Shown: positions 11,631 through 21,710, numbered from the stretch's first letter. The stretch: DNA of 64,000 nucleotides from Azolla caroliniana (GCA_043228905.1 JBHGNT010000011.1:8122001-8186000), one strand, 5' to 3'. Program-made: numbers and translations. The notes: a model not told the origin generated them from the sequence alone.

Positions 11631-12446
11631 GTGAAGAGCTATGAAAAACGACTGGCGGTAAATATGGTAGTCCCTGAGGTGGCAGATCTGCAGCAAGTGA
11701 CCACAAGGTCGAAGGGCATGGCCAAAGAATGGGAGACACAGGAGACCATCCGGAAACAAGCAACGGAATGGGTAAAGAAAGCAAACGAGCAGAATGTCAC
11801 AGACTTACAGCGGCAAAAGGAGAACACCGCAGGGCTTGCCGGCGGTAATCACTCCGAGAACGAGATATGGCAGGCGTTGCAAGAATTCCAGATTACGTTA
11901 CCACTAGGAAGACTCCTACAACTCGTGCCAAGATTCACGGAAGGACTGAAGACGGCCATGATGGCAGGAGAACCATCACCGGCACCGGTACTCTTCTCGA
12001 ATCCGGAGGAGGGACCAACGGTGGTGGACACCAGCAGTTCGGTAATCACTGCCATTGTAAAAGGGAAAGAACTCCCCGGCACAGTTATAGACGGAGGCTC
12101 TGGGGTGAATGTAATAAGCCTCTGGATGTGTGATGACCTAGGAATCCACGAGTGGGAGCCGTGTCCATTCTGGTTGCGGATGGCCGATACAAGCTCAGTG
12201 CGGCCGACAGGATTAATACGGAAATTAGAAGTCACCGTCGGCGGTCATACATTTCACATGTCGGCCGTAGTGCTACAATTACAGGCACAAGGCACATACC
12301 CGCTATTGCTGGGGCGGCCATGGTTGAAAACGGCACATATCAAACAGAATTGGCGAAAAAATATAATTACCTTCCGGCGAGGAAAAGCCAAGGTACGGGT
12401 ACCAACACAGCCAAGGACGAGCACTGGCAAGGAATGTACACCGTAG
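11631..12446 (+). CDS. Element B protease region
   Basis: This is in the same frame as gag. The active-site loop reads TVIDGGSGVNVISL (about 12080-12120), with Asp-Gly-Gly instead of the usual Asp-Ser/Thr-Gly. The C-terminal hallmark LLLGRPWLKTAHI follows at about 12303-12340. TAG codons at 12447 and 12507 separate it from RT. It would be made as part of a Gag-Pol precursor and cleave it. The Gly in the catalytic triad may be a lineage feature or a mutation. Confidence 0.8.
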   Translation: MKSYEKRLAVNMVVPEVADLQQVTTRSKGMAKEWETQETIRKQATEWVKKANEQNVTDLQRQKENTAGLAGGNHSENEIWQALQEFQITLPLGRLLQLVPRFTEGLKTAMMAGEPSPAPVLFSNPEEGPTVVDTSSSVITAIVKGKELPGTVIDGGSGVNVISLWMCDDLGIHEWEPCPFWLRMADTSSVRPTGLIRKLEVTVGGHTFHMSAVVLQLQAQGTYPLLLGRPWLKTAHIKQNWRKNIITFRRGKAKVRVPTQPRTSTGKECTP

Positions 12447-12509
12447 TATGCGAAATGCGTCAACATGCTAGAAGGGTTAGCGGACGAAGAAGAAGCTCAA
12501 TACCTGTAG

Positions 12510-13468
12510 GATAACCTGAAGATCATACCCCTCTTCGAAATTGACATTGCCGAAGCAGTAGCACCATACTTACTGCAATCGGAAGAGGCTGAAGCAGAAC
12601 CGGATAAAGACGCAATCCGGGAGTTACGCCAAGTGCAGGAAGCGTTGGAACGGGAAATGGCCGTTTCACAGCGCGTGAAAGCGTCGCAACTGGAAGAGGT
12701 GAACCTAGGCACCACGGACGAAGCAAAACCGGTGCACATCGCCAAGGAGATGAAGTTCGAAGACAAAACGGCGATGATAACACTTCTAACGGAATTTCGC
12801 GATGTGTTCGCCTGGTCATACGAAGACATGCGAGGACTCGACCCTCAATTATACCAGCATCAAGTGCACTTGAGCAAGGACGCAAAACCAGTGGCACAAA
12901 GACGGTACCGGATGAATCCCAATTATGCCGCCAAGGTCAAGGAGGAAATCGACAAACTGCGACATGGCTGAGCCCGATCGTAGTCGTACCGAAGAAGAAC
13001 GGAAAAATTCAAGTTTGCGTGGACTACCGGAAACTCAATGCGGCTACGGTAACGGATGCGTTTCCACTTCCGTTCACAGATGGAGTGTTGGATGCCGTCG
13101 CCGGCCATGAAGTCTATAGCTTCCTAGACGGATTCAGTGGGTATAATCAGATCCGGATGCACCCCGACGACCAAGAGAAAACGGCATTCGTCACCGAATG
13201 GGGGGTGTTTGTGGCCGTGGTGATGATGTTCGGACTCAAAACGGCACCGGCACCGGCACCGGTGATCATGGAAATCTTTGGTGAATATATACCGGTTTTT
13301 ATGCAAGTTTTCCTTGACGATTTCGCCGTCTATAGCCGGGAGGAGGACCATTTTCAGCACCTCCGTCTTTGTCTAGAAAAGTGTAGAGCGTACCGGCTAA
13401 GCTTGAATCCGGCAAAGTGTGTATTTGGCGTGTCCAGTGGAACCTTATTAGGACATATTGTGAGCTAG
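12510..13468 (+). pseudogene. Element B reverse transcriptase
   Basis: The lead-in (FRDVFAWSYEDMRGL, RRYRMNPNY..KVKEEIDKL) is in the gag frame until about 12960. A one-base shift then moves to WLSPIVVVPKKNGKIQVCVDYRKLN and FLDGFSGYNQIRMHPDD. The active site is VFLDDFAVYS (about 13306-13335), that is F-L-D-D, a variant common in plant OTA elements. SLNPAKCVFGV follows. TAG at 13466 and 13559 interrupt the connection domain; the second sits at RFLG-IRWHSR, where Gln is usual. Confidence 0.88.
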
Positions 13469-13579
13469 GAAGGTATTGCAGTCGACCCGGACAAAGTGAA
13501 AGCCATATTAGAAGCACCGGTGCCGGTAACGGCAAAGGCATTAAGCCGGTTCTTAGGCTAGATCCGGTGGCATAGCCGG

Positions 13580-14197
13580 ATGCTCCGATACTTGGCCGAC
13601 CTGGCTACACCGTCGTATGCCGCCGTACATCGGACACCATTCCAGTGGACCGACACGGAGGATAGGGCGTATAGGGCCCTCAAGGTACTATTGTCGCAGG
13701 CACCGGTAGTGCAGCCTCCGGATTGGAGTAAAGAATTTCACGTGTTCATGGACGCCTCCGACATCGCAATCGAAAGCGTACTAATGCAGCTTACGGAACC
13801 AAAGTGGTACCGGCCAGTGTACTATGCCAACCGGAAGCTATCCCAAGCAGAACGGAACTACTCTACTACGGAACGGGAAGCTCTAGGGATGATCTACAGT
13901 GTGACAAAGTTTCGGCATTATTTATTGGGAAGGAAGTTTTCCTTCCATGTACATCATTCGGCACTCCTTTACCTGGTGTCCAAAGCGTCACTCACCGGCA
14001 AATTGGCCCGGTGGACCTTACTATTACAGGAGTTCGAGTTTGAAATATTTCACCGACCCGGTATACAGCATGTCGTGGCGGATTACTTAAGCCGATTAGA
14101 GTCCGGAGAGACGGGTGACGGAGTAGCGGATGAGTTTCCGGATGCAGAGCTGTTTCGAGTCACTACGGAGACGGCATCAGATGAGACGGTGGCATAG
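13580..14197 (+). CDS. Element B RNase H
   Basis: Frame of about 205 residues. It has HVFMDASDIAIESVLMQ (first catalytic Asp), VYYANRKLSQAERNYSTTEREALGMIYSVTKFRHYLLG (catalytic Glu), HHSALLYLVSKASLTGKLARW (DHxAL with Asp replaced by His) and HVVADYLSRLE (last catalytic Asp). The His for Asp change in the third motif could impair activity. It is in frame with RT and integrase and separated only by TAG codons. Confidence 0.85.
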   Translation: MLRYLADLATPSYAAVHRTPFQWTDTEDRAYRALKVLLSQAPVVQPPDWSKEFHVFMDASDIAIESVLMQLTEPKWYRPVYYANRKLSQAERNYSTTEREALGMIYSVTKFRHYLLGRKFSFHVHHSALLYLVSKASLTGKLARWTLLLQEFEFEIFHRPGIQHVVADYLSRLESGETGDGVADEFPDAELFRVTTETASDETVA

Positions 14198-14218
14198 GAA
14201 GACAAATGGCTCACAAAT

Positions 14219-15595
14219 ATGCACGAGTTTCTGAGCACAGGACTGCCTCCGGAAGAGATGAATCGGGACGAACGGAAACGCCTGGCAGTGCAAAGCCGGC
14301 ATTTCTGCTTACTGCAAGACACACTGTACCACAAGGGCGCGGATGGCATATGGAGACGGGCGGTGCGCAGCGATGAAAAGGAACTGATACTGAGGGAAGC
14401 CCACTGCGGAGTGGCCGAAGGTCACTATGCCGGAGATGCGACGGCCAGAAAAATATGGCAAAGTGGCCTATGGTGGCCAACGACATTAAGAGATGCGGTA
14501 CGGTACGCAAAAGAATGTGACCTATGCTAGAGAATGGGCCAGCCAACAGAGCAGGCTTGTATGCCACACCAGCCGGTACTACCACTCGAGCCATTCCAAA
14601 AGTGGGGGCTGGACTTTGTAGGACCGTTCAAGCCACCGGCAATGAGAACGGGTAATCGGTACGTTATCGTTGCTACGGATTACTGCACGAAATGGGTGGA
14701 GGCCAAAGCTTTACGGGATAACACCGCTGCGTCAACGGCAAAGTTTCTATATGAGTACATCTGGTGCCGTAACGGATGCCCCATTGAATTGATAAGTGAC
14801 CAAGGGGGGCACTTTCTCGGACAAGTAGTGGAAAGCCTGACGACCTTCTATGCCGTTGTACACAAACGGAGCACACCTTACTATCCACAGGCGAGCGGTT
14901 TAGCGGAATCAACAAACAAGACGCTCCAGAATATCCTCCGGAAGATCGTCAACGAAAACCGGACGGATTGGGACACAAAGCTACATAGCGCGCTTTGGGC
15001 ATACCGGACGGCATACAAAACGAGCATCCGAACAACACCGTTCCGGTTAGCGTTCGGACTAGAGGCGGCCATGCCGGTAGAATTCCAAGTACCTAGCTTA
15101 CGGATCCAGCTACGGGAACGGCTGAACGAGAAGGAGTCGGAGGCAATAAGGTTGACAGCGTTGTGTGAGCTCGAGGAACAACGACTGGCCAGCATCCTAC
15201 ATTTAGAATTGGAGCAACGGCGACGGAAAGCATTTGTCGACCGGCACAGGAAAGGTAACGAAAAAATGTTCGCAATCGGCAAACCGGTGTTAGTATTCCA
15301 AACCCGGATGGGCAAGATGCCAGGTAAACTACGGTTTAAATGGACCGGACCATATTGGCTAACACGGGAGTATAATGGGTCCTACCAGTTAGGGACACTT
15401 GCCGGCGAAGTGCTAGGCAACTGGGTCAACGGATTCCAGTTAAAGACATATAGAGGACCGATGCCTAAGAACCCATTTGAGCGAAGGACCGACACCAGTG
15501 AGGGAAACGGCAACCACCAAGACGGCAGAGAAGGCGAGCCGGTAACTGGGGAGAATGAGGCCGGTAAGGGTCCGAGAGGACCAACGGACAAGTGA
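14219..15595 (+). pseudogene. Element B integrase
   Basis: The zinc-binding part is HCGVAEGHYAGDATARKIWQSG..WW ... CDLC (to 14530). A TAG at 14528 sits where Gln normally follows CDLC. The catalytic core then continues from 14534: KWGLDFVGPF, WVEAKAL, IELISDQGGHFL (second Asp) and STPYYPQASGLAESTNKTL (Glu). The C-terminal region has RKAFVDRHRKGNEK, VLVFQTRMGKMPGKLRFKWTGPYWL and GNWVNGFQLKTYRG. No chromodomain is present, in line with the OTA clade. The last stop is TGA 15593. It inserts the cDNA with a 5-bp stagger. Confidence 0.9.
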
Positions 15596-15970
15596 CGTCA
15601 CACTAATAATAATAATAACTGGAAAAAAAAAAAAAAAACAATCATGCAAAAGCGAGGAATGAACGGATGAAAGAGCGAGGAGCGAAAAGGTACGTAGTGG
15701 GCATTTAAAGCGCCACCACAGGACATAATGCTATTTTAATTACGCAACATGCACACACTCAAAAAAGGCGCCAGAATGCACAGACAAAAACCACTGCGCG
15801 TAGAGACCCTCTACTTTCGTGAACCCAGGAGCACAGAAGTACCAAGACGCTGCAAGATCATCAGACGAGAACCTGCACACAGAGAACCCCCGCCTTCTGA
15901 ACTCTCTCTTTCTCAACCTCACTCTCATCACCATCCGACCTCGCCACCGCCATCCGACCTCGACACAGAC
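15596..15970 (+). promoter_or_regulatory. Spacer between pol and aORF1, possible internal promoter
   Basis: It contains an A-run (about 15624-15639) and CATTTAAAG at about 15700, a TATA-like box about 265 bp before the aORF1 ATG at 15971. That could drive a separate mRNA for the accessory ORFs; inferred only. The frame is open from 15749, but the ATG at 15971 is preferred because it aligns with the start of the homologous ORF at 1806. Confidence 0.35.
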
Positions 15971-16630
15971 ATGGACCCGCAAACGCTGTCAGAAGCCGCC
16001 AAGACATGGCTGAAGCAACACGGGCTCGAGGGCTTCTTGATGATGATGGAAGTACCGCCACACAAAGAAGCCGACAAAGTGATCAAGGAAATCGATACAG
16101 AGGTCATAACGGCAGAGGCAATTCGAGCGTTAACAGGCCTTCCGGAGGGAGGCATACTCACGATCGACAATCCAACCCTGGAGCAACTCATCAGGTATTT
16201 TGGTGAGTACTCACTAGCCAGCAAGGGCTACCGGACACAGGGCGGTGGAGATATGTTGTTCCGCGAGATTGCTCGTGTGCTCCATGAATACGGCCACGCG
16301 TACCCTAAACCCCTTGTCATGCCGCAGAACCGGGCAGGGATGATCATCACCACCTATGAAGGGATCAAGGTGGATTGGCCGGTATTGATCGCAGACGGGT
16401 TGTGTGTGGCGATCGAGATCGTTAGAGGCAAAGACGGCAAAGAAGGCCGAGACAGACGGAGGATATGGCATGCCGTAACGCAGTGGCTCACCTTGCTTGT
16501 GCCACCTGTCCAGACCGTCCAGCCCAAGAAGCGAGGAAGAGTGGCGGATGGCACCCCAAGGACGGCTTCCAAACGGCAACAGTTGTTGGCCTCTAAGGCC
16601 ACTAAGGGAAAGGCGGCAGACGCAGAATAG
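15971..16630 (+). CDS. Accessory ORF aORF1 of element B
   Basis: The intact frame has 219 residues. Helix-prone N-terminus with KTWLKQHGLEGFL (residues 11-23), a charged middle, then the conserved block RYFGEYSLASKGYRT (75-89), FREIARVLHE, MPQNRAGMIITTYEG (117-131), VDW (134-136) and LLVPP (175-179). The C-terminal tail is basic (KKRGR, KRQQ), resembling a nuclear-localisation or nucleic-acid-binding tail. It has no transmembrane segment, so it does not look like an envelope protein. It lies 3' of pol in sense orientation, as env-like or extra ORFs do in Athila and Tat relatives, but I do not recognise the fold. The copy at 1237-1806 shows the protein has been conserved between distinct elements, implying selection for function. 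Confidence 0.8.
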   Translation: MDPQTLSEAAKTWLKQHGLEGFLMMMEVPPHKEADKVIKEIDTEVITAEAIRALTGLPEGGILTIDNPTLEQLIRYFGEYSLASKGYRTQGGGDMLFREIARVLHEYGHAYPKPLVMPQNRAGMIITTYEGIKVDWPVLIADGLCVAIEIVRGKDGKEGRDRRRIWHAVTQWLTLLVPPVQTVQPKKRGRVADGTPRTASKRQQLLASKATKGKAADAE

Positions 16631-16693
16631 GCGGCAGCAGGAAGCGGCAGCCGGAAGCGCCCAACGGAGGCGCAGGTGGAACCACCGGCACGG

Positions 16694-17111
16694 TGTCGAG
16701 GTATTCCTCGCGGATGCGTGGAATGAGGCAGGACCTCCGGGGTCTTGTACCGAAGAGCAAGAGAGAAAGGAGAAGGGAAGGGACCCACTACGTGCGAGCG
16801 TAGATTCACAGGGACACGGCCCTTCAGCACAAAGACGCGAGTGGGACACCGACACAGAGAGACGCGAATGTATGTATATATATATGTTAACAAGACAAAC
16901 AACAAGAAGCACGATGTTGGTTACAATCGAACAGGCCGGCGAACAGATGTCGATGCCTGTTCGTAAATGTACAGAAAGGAAGAAGTAGATTGGAGGTGTT
17001 GCCGGAAGCACTCGGGCATTCCTCAGAGCAGCACGAGCCTCCCGAAACCTGCACAGAACGAAGCTACGGAGAGCATGGAAGAGAGAGAAGCCTTCGACCG
17101 ACAACCCGACA
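16694..17111 (-). repeat. Element C 3' LTR
   Basis: TGTCGAGG..CCCGACA on the plus strand. It is nearly identical to 22759-23176. The pol frame runs into its edge and stops at 17064. Confidence 0.85.
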
Positions 17112-19796
17112 GTACTTCGTCCCCTCTAACCGCGATGATCCCCTTCCTCCTCCTCGTCTCCCTCCTCTTCTAGGCAAGAAGGGATCCGGCTCGTCGTCGT
17201 GACGCTTCTTGAACGCTTTGATCCGCTTCCCAGCTACCGGTATCGCCATTCTCGTGCCATCGAGTTCCGCCAGATGGTACGTCCCGTTGTCGTTGGCGCT
17301 TTGGACCACGTAAGGCCCAAACCACCTTCTTGCGAAGTTCCGTGTCGCTCGGTGCTGGTTGTCGAGGCTGCTGTCGTAGACTAGCACCCAGTCGCCTTCC
17401 TTGATCTTCTTTGGTTGGAGCCGGTGCGTCTGGTCGAACCGGGCTTTGTTCCTCGTCCTTGCCACCCGAAGCTTTCCCGCAGCCTGCTCCACGTCCTCCG
17501 GTCTTCGCTCGAGCTGTCGTATATGCGCCGCCAACAGTTCCTCCCGGCTCATCTCGTCTCTCCAGTCCACGGTTGCCCACGAGGAGATCATACGTTCCAT
17601 CGGCATGATCGGCTTCTGCCCAAACATGAGCTCTGCCGGCATGAATCCGGTTACCGAACTGTGCATAGTTCGGTCCGCCCACAACGCGTAAGGCAGCAGC
17701 CGCCGCCAGTTCCCGACTTGACCTCCGCATGCCCGAACTAACGCCTTGACGATCGGTCCATGTCTGCGCTCCACCTTCCCATTCGCCTCTAGATTGTACG
17801 CAGTGGTAAGTGAGAGCTTGACTCCTAGCCGGTCGAACAGCTCCTTGGCCTCTTCGGCGTCCAACTCCCCGCGATCGGCCACGATCTTCCCGACGCACCC
17901 GTACCGGCATATCACGTCCTCGATCAGGAACCGACATACGGTCGCGGTTGTTTTGTTCTGAAGGGCTCGGCCTTCCACCTGGTTCGTCAGATCTTCCCGA
18001 GCCAGGACCAGATACCACATCTGTCCTACGCCCATCGGCATCGTCAGCAGATCTACCATCCATTTGAAGTGGATGGTCGGAGGGTACGTAGGGTGAAGCT
18101 CGTCCCGATGCCGGACTATGGAGTGCATCTGACAGCTCTCGCAGGTTGTCACGAACCGATGCACGTCCCGGTACAGTCCCGGCCACCAGTACTTCCCTTT
18201 TATCTTCTCGAACGTGGCCCACGTTCCACGGTGTCCAGCCCAAGGGCTGTCGTGGTAGGCCGTCAGCAACTCCTCCTGTTCTTCCTTCATCGCCACCACC
18301 CGGAGCGGGACGCCGTTCCTCTTCTTCGGGTGCTTCCATAAGTATCCGTCCCGGAGAAAGAATCGGTATGCTTTCTTCCGGATCCGGTTGGCCTCGTCTC
18401 TCGTCCATGACGCATCCGGCGTCATTGTCCTCAAGAAACCACCGATCCGCAGCCACTCGCCGTCGTACTTGCTTTCGTCGAAGCTGTTAAGTGCCGGAGT
18501 GCTCGTCCCATCGGTCGTCACATACGTTGCCTCGAAGAATTCCACGCCAACTTCTTCGTCCTCCGAAACCATGCCGCCCTCGTCATCAAACCTCGCCCTC
18601 GAAAGCATGTCGGCCATGGCGTTGTCCTTTCCAGAAATGTGCCGTATTTCCGGGTCCAGGGACTTGATGTACGCTATCCACCTGAGCATCGCCAGGTCCG
18701 GTGTCGCGCATCCGGAAACCATGCCGAGAATTGGCAGGCAATCCGTCTCGATAATCACTTCTATCCCGATCAGGTAGTCTTTGTCGGCCTTTACTGCCGA
18801 AACGATACCCCAGAGTTCGCGTTTAACCTGGGCGTACCCTCGTTGTCGCTCACTGAGGACCTTTGTGCCGAATCGGATCGGGAACCGGGTGCCGTCCTCG
18901 TCTTCTTGGTTGACGACCCATCCGATCCCGGTCGGGCTCGTATCCACCGTTATGTATACCGGGGTACCCTTCTCGTAGACAGCCTTCCGGAGCGCCGGTG
19001 CTGCCGCAAGAGCTTCCTTTAGCTTCCGGACCGACTCCGTGTGCTCATCTCGCCACTCGAATTTTCGCCCCCTTTTCAGCAACCCGTATAGCGGCTCCAC
19101 AACGTGGGCGTAATGCGGGATCCATATGTGGTAGAACGCGCATGCCCCCAGGAACCTCCGAACTTCCGTAACCGAGCTACAGTCGGTCTTCATCACGGAG
19201 ATGGCTTCTACTTTTGCCGGAGACGGCTTCCGGCCATACGGTCCACACAGGTGCCCGACCACCAGGATTTCTGATTGCCCGAAGGCCGATTTCTCCTCGG
19301 AGAAGGTGAGCCTCGCATCCTCTAGCCTTTGTAGCACCTTCTCGCAGTCGTCGATGTGTGTTGCCACGAATCGCCGGCATCCGTCCGGCCCGACTGTCTC
19401 GTCCTTCTCTTCCACCGGGCACCCCTTTATCGGGATGTCGTCCAGAAATGGCATGGTGATGTCCGGGATGCAATCCCTCAGTACCTTGTTCATTGCATTC
19501 ACCATGTGGGCCACCGAGTTGGTCCCTCCTTGTGGCAGGGTACACATTCGCACTAGGCCGAGGGGAGTTCGCATCGTCGTAATGTCTCTGCTCTCCACGG
19601 CTAGCTGGAACTGGTCGTACCCCGAGTACAGATCACCGACCGAGTAAATCGACCTTCCGGCGAAGGCCTCCGCGAACTCGTCTATGGTCGGTCCGATTCC
19701 TGCGTTCCGAATGGTCACTCTGTTGACCGGCTGCAGGTCTTGAATGAAGCGCAATGTTCCATTTTTCTTTGGTACGGTAAACCATCGGTTCGAGAA
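17064..19796 (-). CDS. Element C RT (main part), RNase H and integrase
   Basis: A single open frame of almost 900 codons. RT: RFIQDLQPVNRVTIRNAGI, SIYSVGDLYSGYDQFQLA, TLPQGGTNSVAHM, then active site MPFLDDIPIKG (F-L-D-D, about 19436-19450), VVGHLCGPYGRKPSP. RNase H: ITVDTSPTGIGWV, RQRGYAQVKRELWGIVSAVK and IETDCLPILGM. RHISGKDNAMADMLSRARF follows. Integrase: H2C2 region (HDSPWAGHRGTWATFEKIKGKYWWPGLYRDVHRFVTTCESCQ), core with WMVDLLT, IVADRGELD and NLEANGKVERRHG. No chromodomain was seen. The style differs from OTA and chromovirus pols here and, from memory, recalls basidiomycete Ty3 elements. The 5' part of RT is in another frame because about 20 bases are missing near 19795 relative to element I. 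Confidence 0.88.
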   Translation of the reverse strand, partial: FSNRWFTVPKKNGTLRFIQDLQPVNRVTIRNAGIGPTIDEFAEAFAGRSIYSVGDLYSGYDQFQLAVESRDITTMRTPLGLVRMCTLPQGGTNSVAHMVNAMNKVLRDCIPDITMPFLDDIPIKGCPVEEKDETVGPDGCRRFVATHIDDCEKVLQRLEDARLTFSEEKSAFGQSEILVVGHLCGPYGRKPSPAKVEAISVMKTDCSSVTEVRRFLGACAFYHIWIPHYAHVVEPLYGLLKRGRKFEWRDEHTESVRKLKEALAAAPALRKAVYEKGTPVYITVDTSPTGIGWVVNQEDEDGTRFPIRFGTKVLSERQRGYAQVKRELWGIVSAVKADKDYLIGIEVIIETDCLPILGMVSGCATPDLAMLRWIAYIKSLDPEIRHISGKDNAMADMLSRARFDDEGGMVSEDEEVGVEFFEATYVTTDGTSTPALNSFDESKYDGEWLRIGGFLRTMTPDASWTRDEANRIRKKAYRFFLRDGYLWKHPKKRNGVPLRVVAMKEEQEELLTAYHDSPWAGHRGTWATFEKIKGKYWWPGLYRDVHRFVTTCESCQMHSIVRHRDELHPTYPPTIHFKWMVDLLTMPMGVGQMWYLVLAREDLTNQVEGRALQNKTTATVCRFLIEDVICRYGCVGKIVADRGELDAEEAKELFDRLGVKLSLTTAYNLEANGKVERRHGPIVKALVRACGGQVGNWRRLLPYALWADRTMHSSVTGFMPAELMFGQKPIMPMERMISSWATVDWRDEMSREELLAAHIRQLERRPEDVEQAAGKLRVARTRNKARFDQTHRLQPKKIKEGDWVLVYDSSLDNQHRATRNFARRWFGPYVVQSANDNGTYHLAELDGTRMAIPVAGKRIKAFKKRHDDEPDPFLPRRGGRRGGGRGSSRLEGTKYCRVVGRRLLSLPCSP

Positions 19797-20634
19797 TGCC
19801 CATATCGACTTTCTGCCTCAATAGCTCCATCAACTTCGGGATGTGAGCTCTCGGTACTAGAATCGGCTTGAGATTCCACGGTACATGCGGTACCGTGAAT
19901 ATCACCATCGGCTCCACGATTGTCGGGTCTACACACCCGATTTCTTCTGGCGAGAATGCGAAGGCTTTCCCGTGCCTTCCGAGCATTCTCCGAAACCGGT
20001 CTTCCTCCGCCGGCACTAGGAACCCGCCCCCACCGATTTTGAGCTCCCGGAGCGTCCCGTCGGTGAAGGTGTGACCTATGCAGACCGGATCTCGTAGACT
20101 GGGGTCCGACGCAACCCCTCTGATTCGGGACTCGTTGTCCTCCGGTAAGGATGTCGCGACTGGCCTTACCTTCCGGTCCACAGTCTTGTACTTTGTGCTA
20201 ACTCGGGCCGTCCTATCCGACCGGAGCCCCTGGCTGAAGTTCGCGATGACTTCGTACATCTCTTCGGAACATACCGGTATCGTCCGGTCTTCGTTAAGGT
20301 CTTCTCCGGCTACCTTCCTCAGCATCCCCAAGGTGTCGTCGAAGGAGACCGCCTCCACGGCCCCGCTGATTTCCTCGTCCGTGCCGAGAACTCCGCACGC
20401 TCGAAGTCGCTCCTCCGCCCTTGCCCTTTCTCGGCCAACAATGCCGACTAACATACACCCTCCGTTGCCGGAGAAGCAAAATCTTTTACTTATCGTACAG
20501 GGTTTCTTCAGTTTCGGTTCTATCGTACAGTTGTGGGGTCTTTCCCGAGTGTCTGGACTGTCTCGGCCCCACGCCTTGGCAGCCCTCTCTAAAAATCCTG
20601 CCGGTTCTCGCCACCGAGGGATTCGCAGTTCCAC
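19797..20634 (-). pseudogene. Element C protease-RT linker and RT start
   Basis: This frame (20634 downward) overlaps the end of the protease frame by 46 bases. It carries a long linker (for example SEEMYEVIANFSQGL), then FLVPAEEDRFRRMLGRHGKAFAF and EPMVIFTVPHVPWNLKPI, then KLMELLRQKVDMGILEP, the RT start. Comparison with element I, which has LNAPYSN before RWFTVPKKNG, shows a small deletion that throws the frame here. The overlap with the protease frame could be a programmed frameshift or simply another indel. Confidence 0.7.
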
Positions 20635-21710
20635 TCGTAGTTTGGTCGCACCGTCAGAAATTGGACCGAATGGCGCCCGTCCTGGCTCTTGACCCTCGCG
20701 TAGGCCGAACCGTTGTCCAGCACTTTGGTCTCCATTCGCGTTGCTGTGATGTATGGTTCGCCTAATATGACCGGATGCGAGGACATCTCCTGCACGAAGA
20801 AGTGCTGGTCAATCTCGACGTCGCCGATCTTGACGCGCACATTCGGGCAAGCCCCGTGCAATTCCTCGGTGGCGCGCGTCGCCGCCCGTATCTTCCACCC
20901 GTGCTTGGTGTTGATCGGCCATTTTCCCCTTTTGTAGAAGTCCATGGACATCAGGTTTATTTCCGAACCGTGGTCCACCAGTGCCACCACCGGTTCCTGA
21001 ACATCTCCGATCTTTACCGGGGTCTCCGTGTTCGCTCGGGCCCAGTGCGGCCTCGAATAGTGGCTCTCCGCCCACTCATCTTCCAACGCCAAGTCGTCGA
21101 TGTGCGTCGTCCGCACCTCCACCGGTCTTTCCGGTTCCGTCTCCGTCGACAGCCTCTTCCGTTTCACCAAGTCCACAATGGAGTCGTGGAACTCCTTCTT
21201 GGCGATCCCTAGCACCTCCCGCAATGACAACTCCACCTTGTTGTCGAGGATCCGTTCTTCTAGGACCTTTCGTAGGTCCGTGGTCCTTTCTATTTCCATC
21301 CCCAGTCGGTATCCGCCCTTCCTGGGGTTATCTTGCACGCTCGACCCACCGGCTTCGTTCCGTTGTTGCCCGAATCGGGTCTCGTATCGTTGTGAGGGCC
21401 CGGCCGCTCCGGCTTTCCCCACTCGTTTGTCTTCTACCAGAGCCTCGTAGTTCCGGCAGGCGGCTTCTACGAAGCCCGTCTTCTCCTCGACCGGATCGCT
21501 CCACCCGGTTATTTCCCGAACCCGTCTCTCAGTGCGGTCCGTTTCATCTTTCCTTAGCCGTGCGCCGGCGAGACCTTCCAGCATTGCCAACCAGAATCCG
21601 TCTTTGCTCTCCTTTCGGGCCTCGCTGCCCCCGACCCGAATGTCGGCCGACGCCGAGTAGTGGATGGCCTCCAAGTGTCGGGCCGCTGCCTCTTCCATCA
21701 GTCTCTTCAT
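20589..21710 (-). CDS. Element C gag end and aspartic protease
   Basis: About 373 residues. The first half matches element I closely: AIHYSASADIRVGGS, REITGWSDPVEEKT, LSLREVLGIAKKEFHDSIVDLVKRK and HYSRPHWARANTETPVKIGD. The protease follows: VVALVDHGSEINLMSM has Asp-His-Gly in place of Asp-Ser/Thr-Gly, and HPVILGEPY is the C-terminal ILG motif. The stop at 20589 overlaps the next frame. The His substitution could be a lineage trait, but element I has lost this region so it cannot be checked here. Confidence 0.78.
   Translation of the reverse strand: MKRLMEEAAARHLEAIHYSASADIRVGGSEARKESKDGFWLAMLEGLAGARLRKDETDRTERRVREITGWSDPVEEKTGFVEAACRNYEALVEDKRVGKAGAAGPSQRYETRFGQQRNEAGGSSVQDNPRKGGYRLGMEIERTTDLRKVLEERILDNKVELSLREVLGIAKKEFHDSIVDLVKRKRLSTETEPERPVEVRTTHIDDLALEDEWAESHYSRPHWARANTETPVKIGDVQEPVVALVDHGSEINLMSMDFYKRGKWPINTKHGWKIRAATRATEELHGACPNVRVKIGDVEIDQHFFVQEMSSHPVILGEPYITATRMETKVLDNGSAYARVKSQDGRHSVQFLTVRPNYEWNCESLGGENRQDF

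Noticed and set aside
15749-15970. Upstream extension of aORF1 (74 more codons)
   Set aside because: The homologous ORF starts at the position of the ATG at 15971, and the extension has no counterpart there.
17170-18456. Long minus-strand ORF (428 codons) rich in Arg, Gly and Asp
   Set aside because: It is an alternate frame of element C's integrase and RNase H, created by high GC content; no motif of its own.
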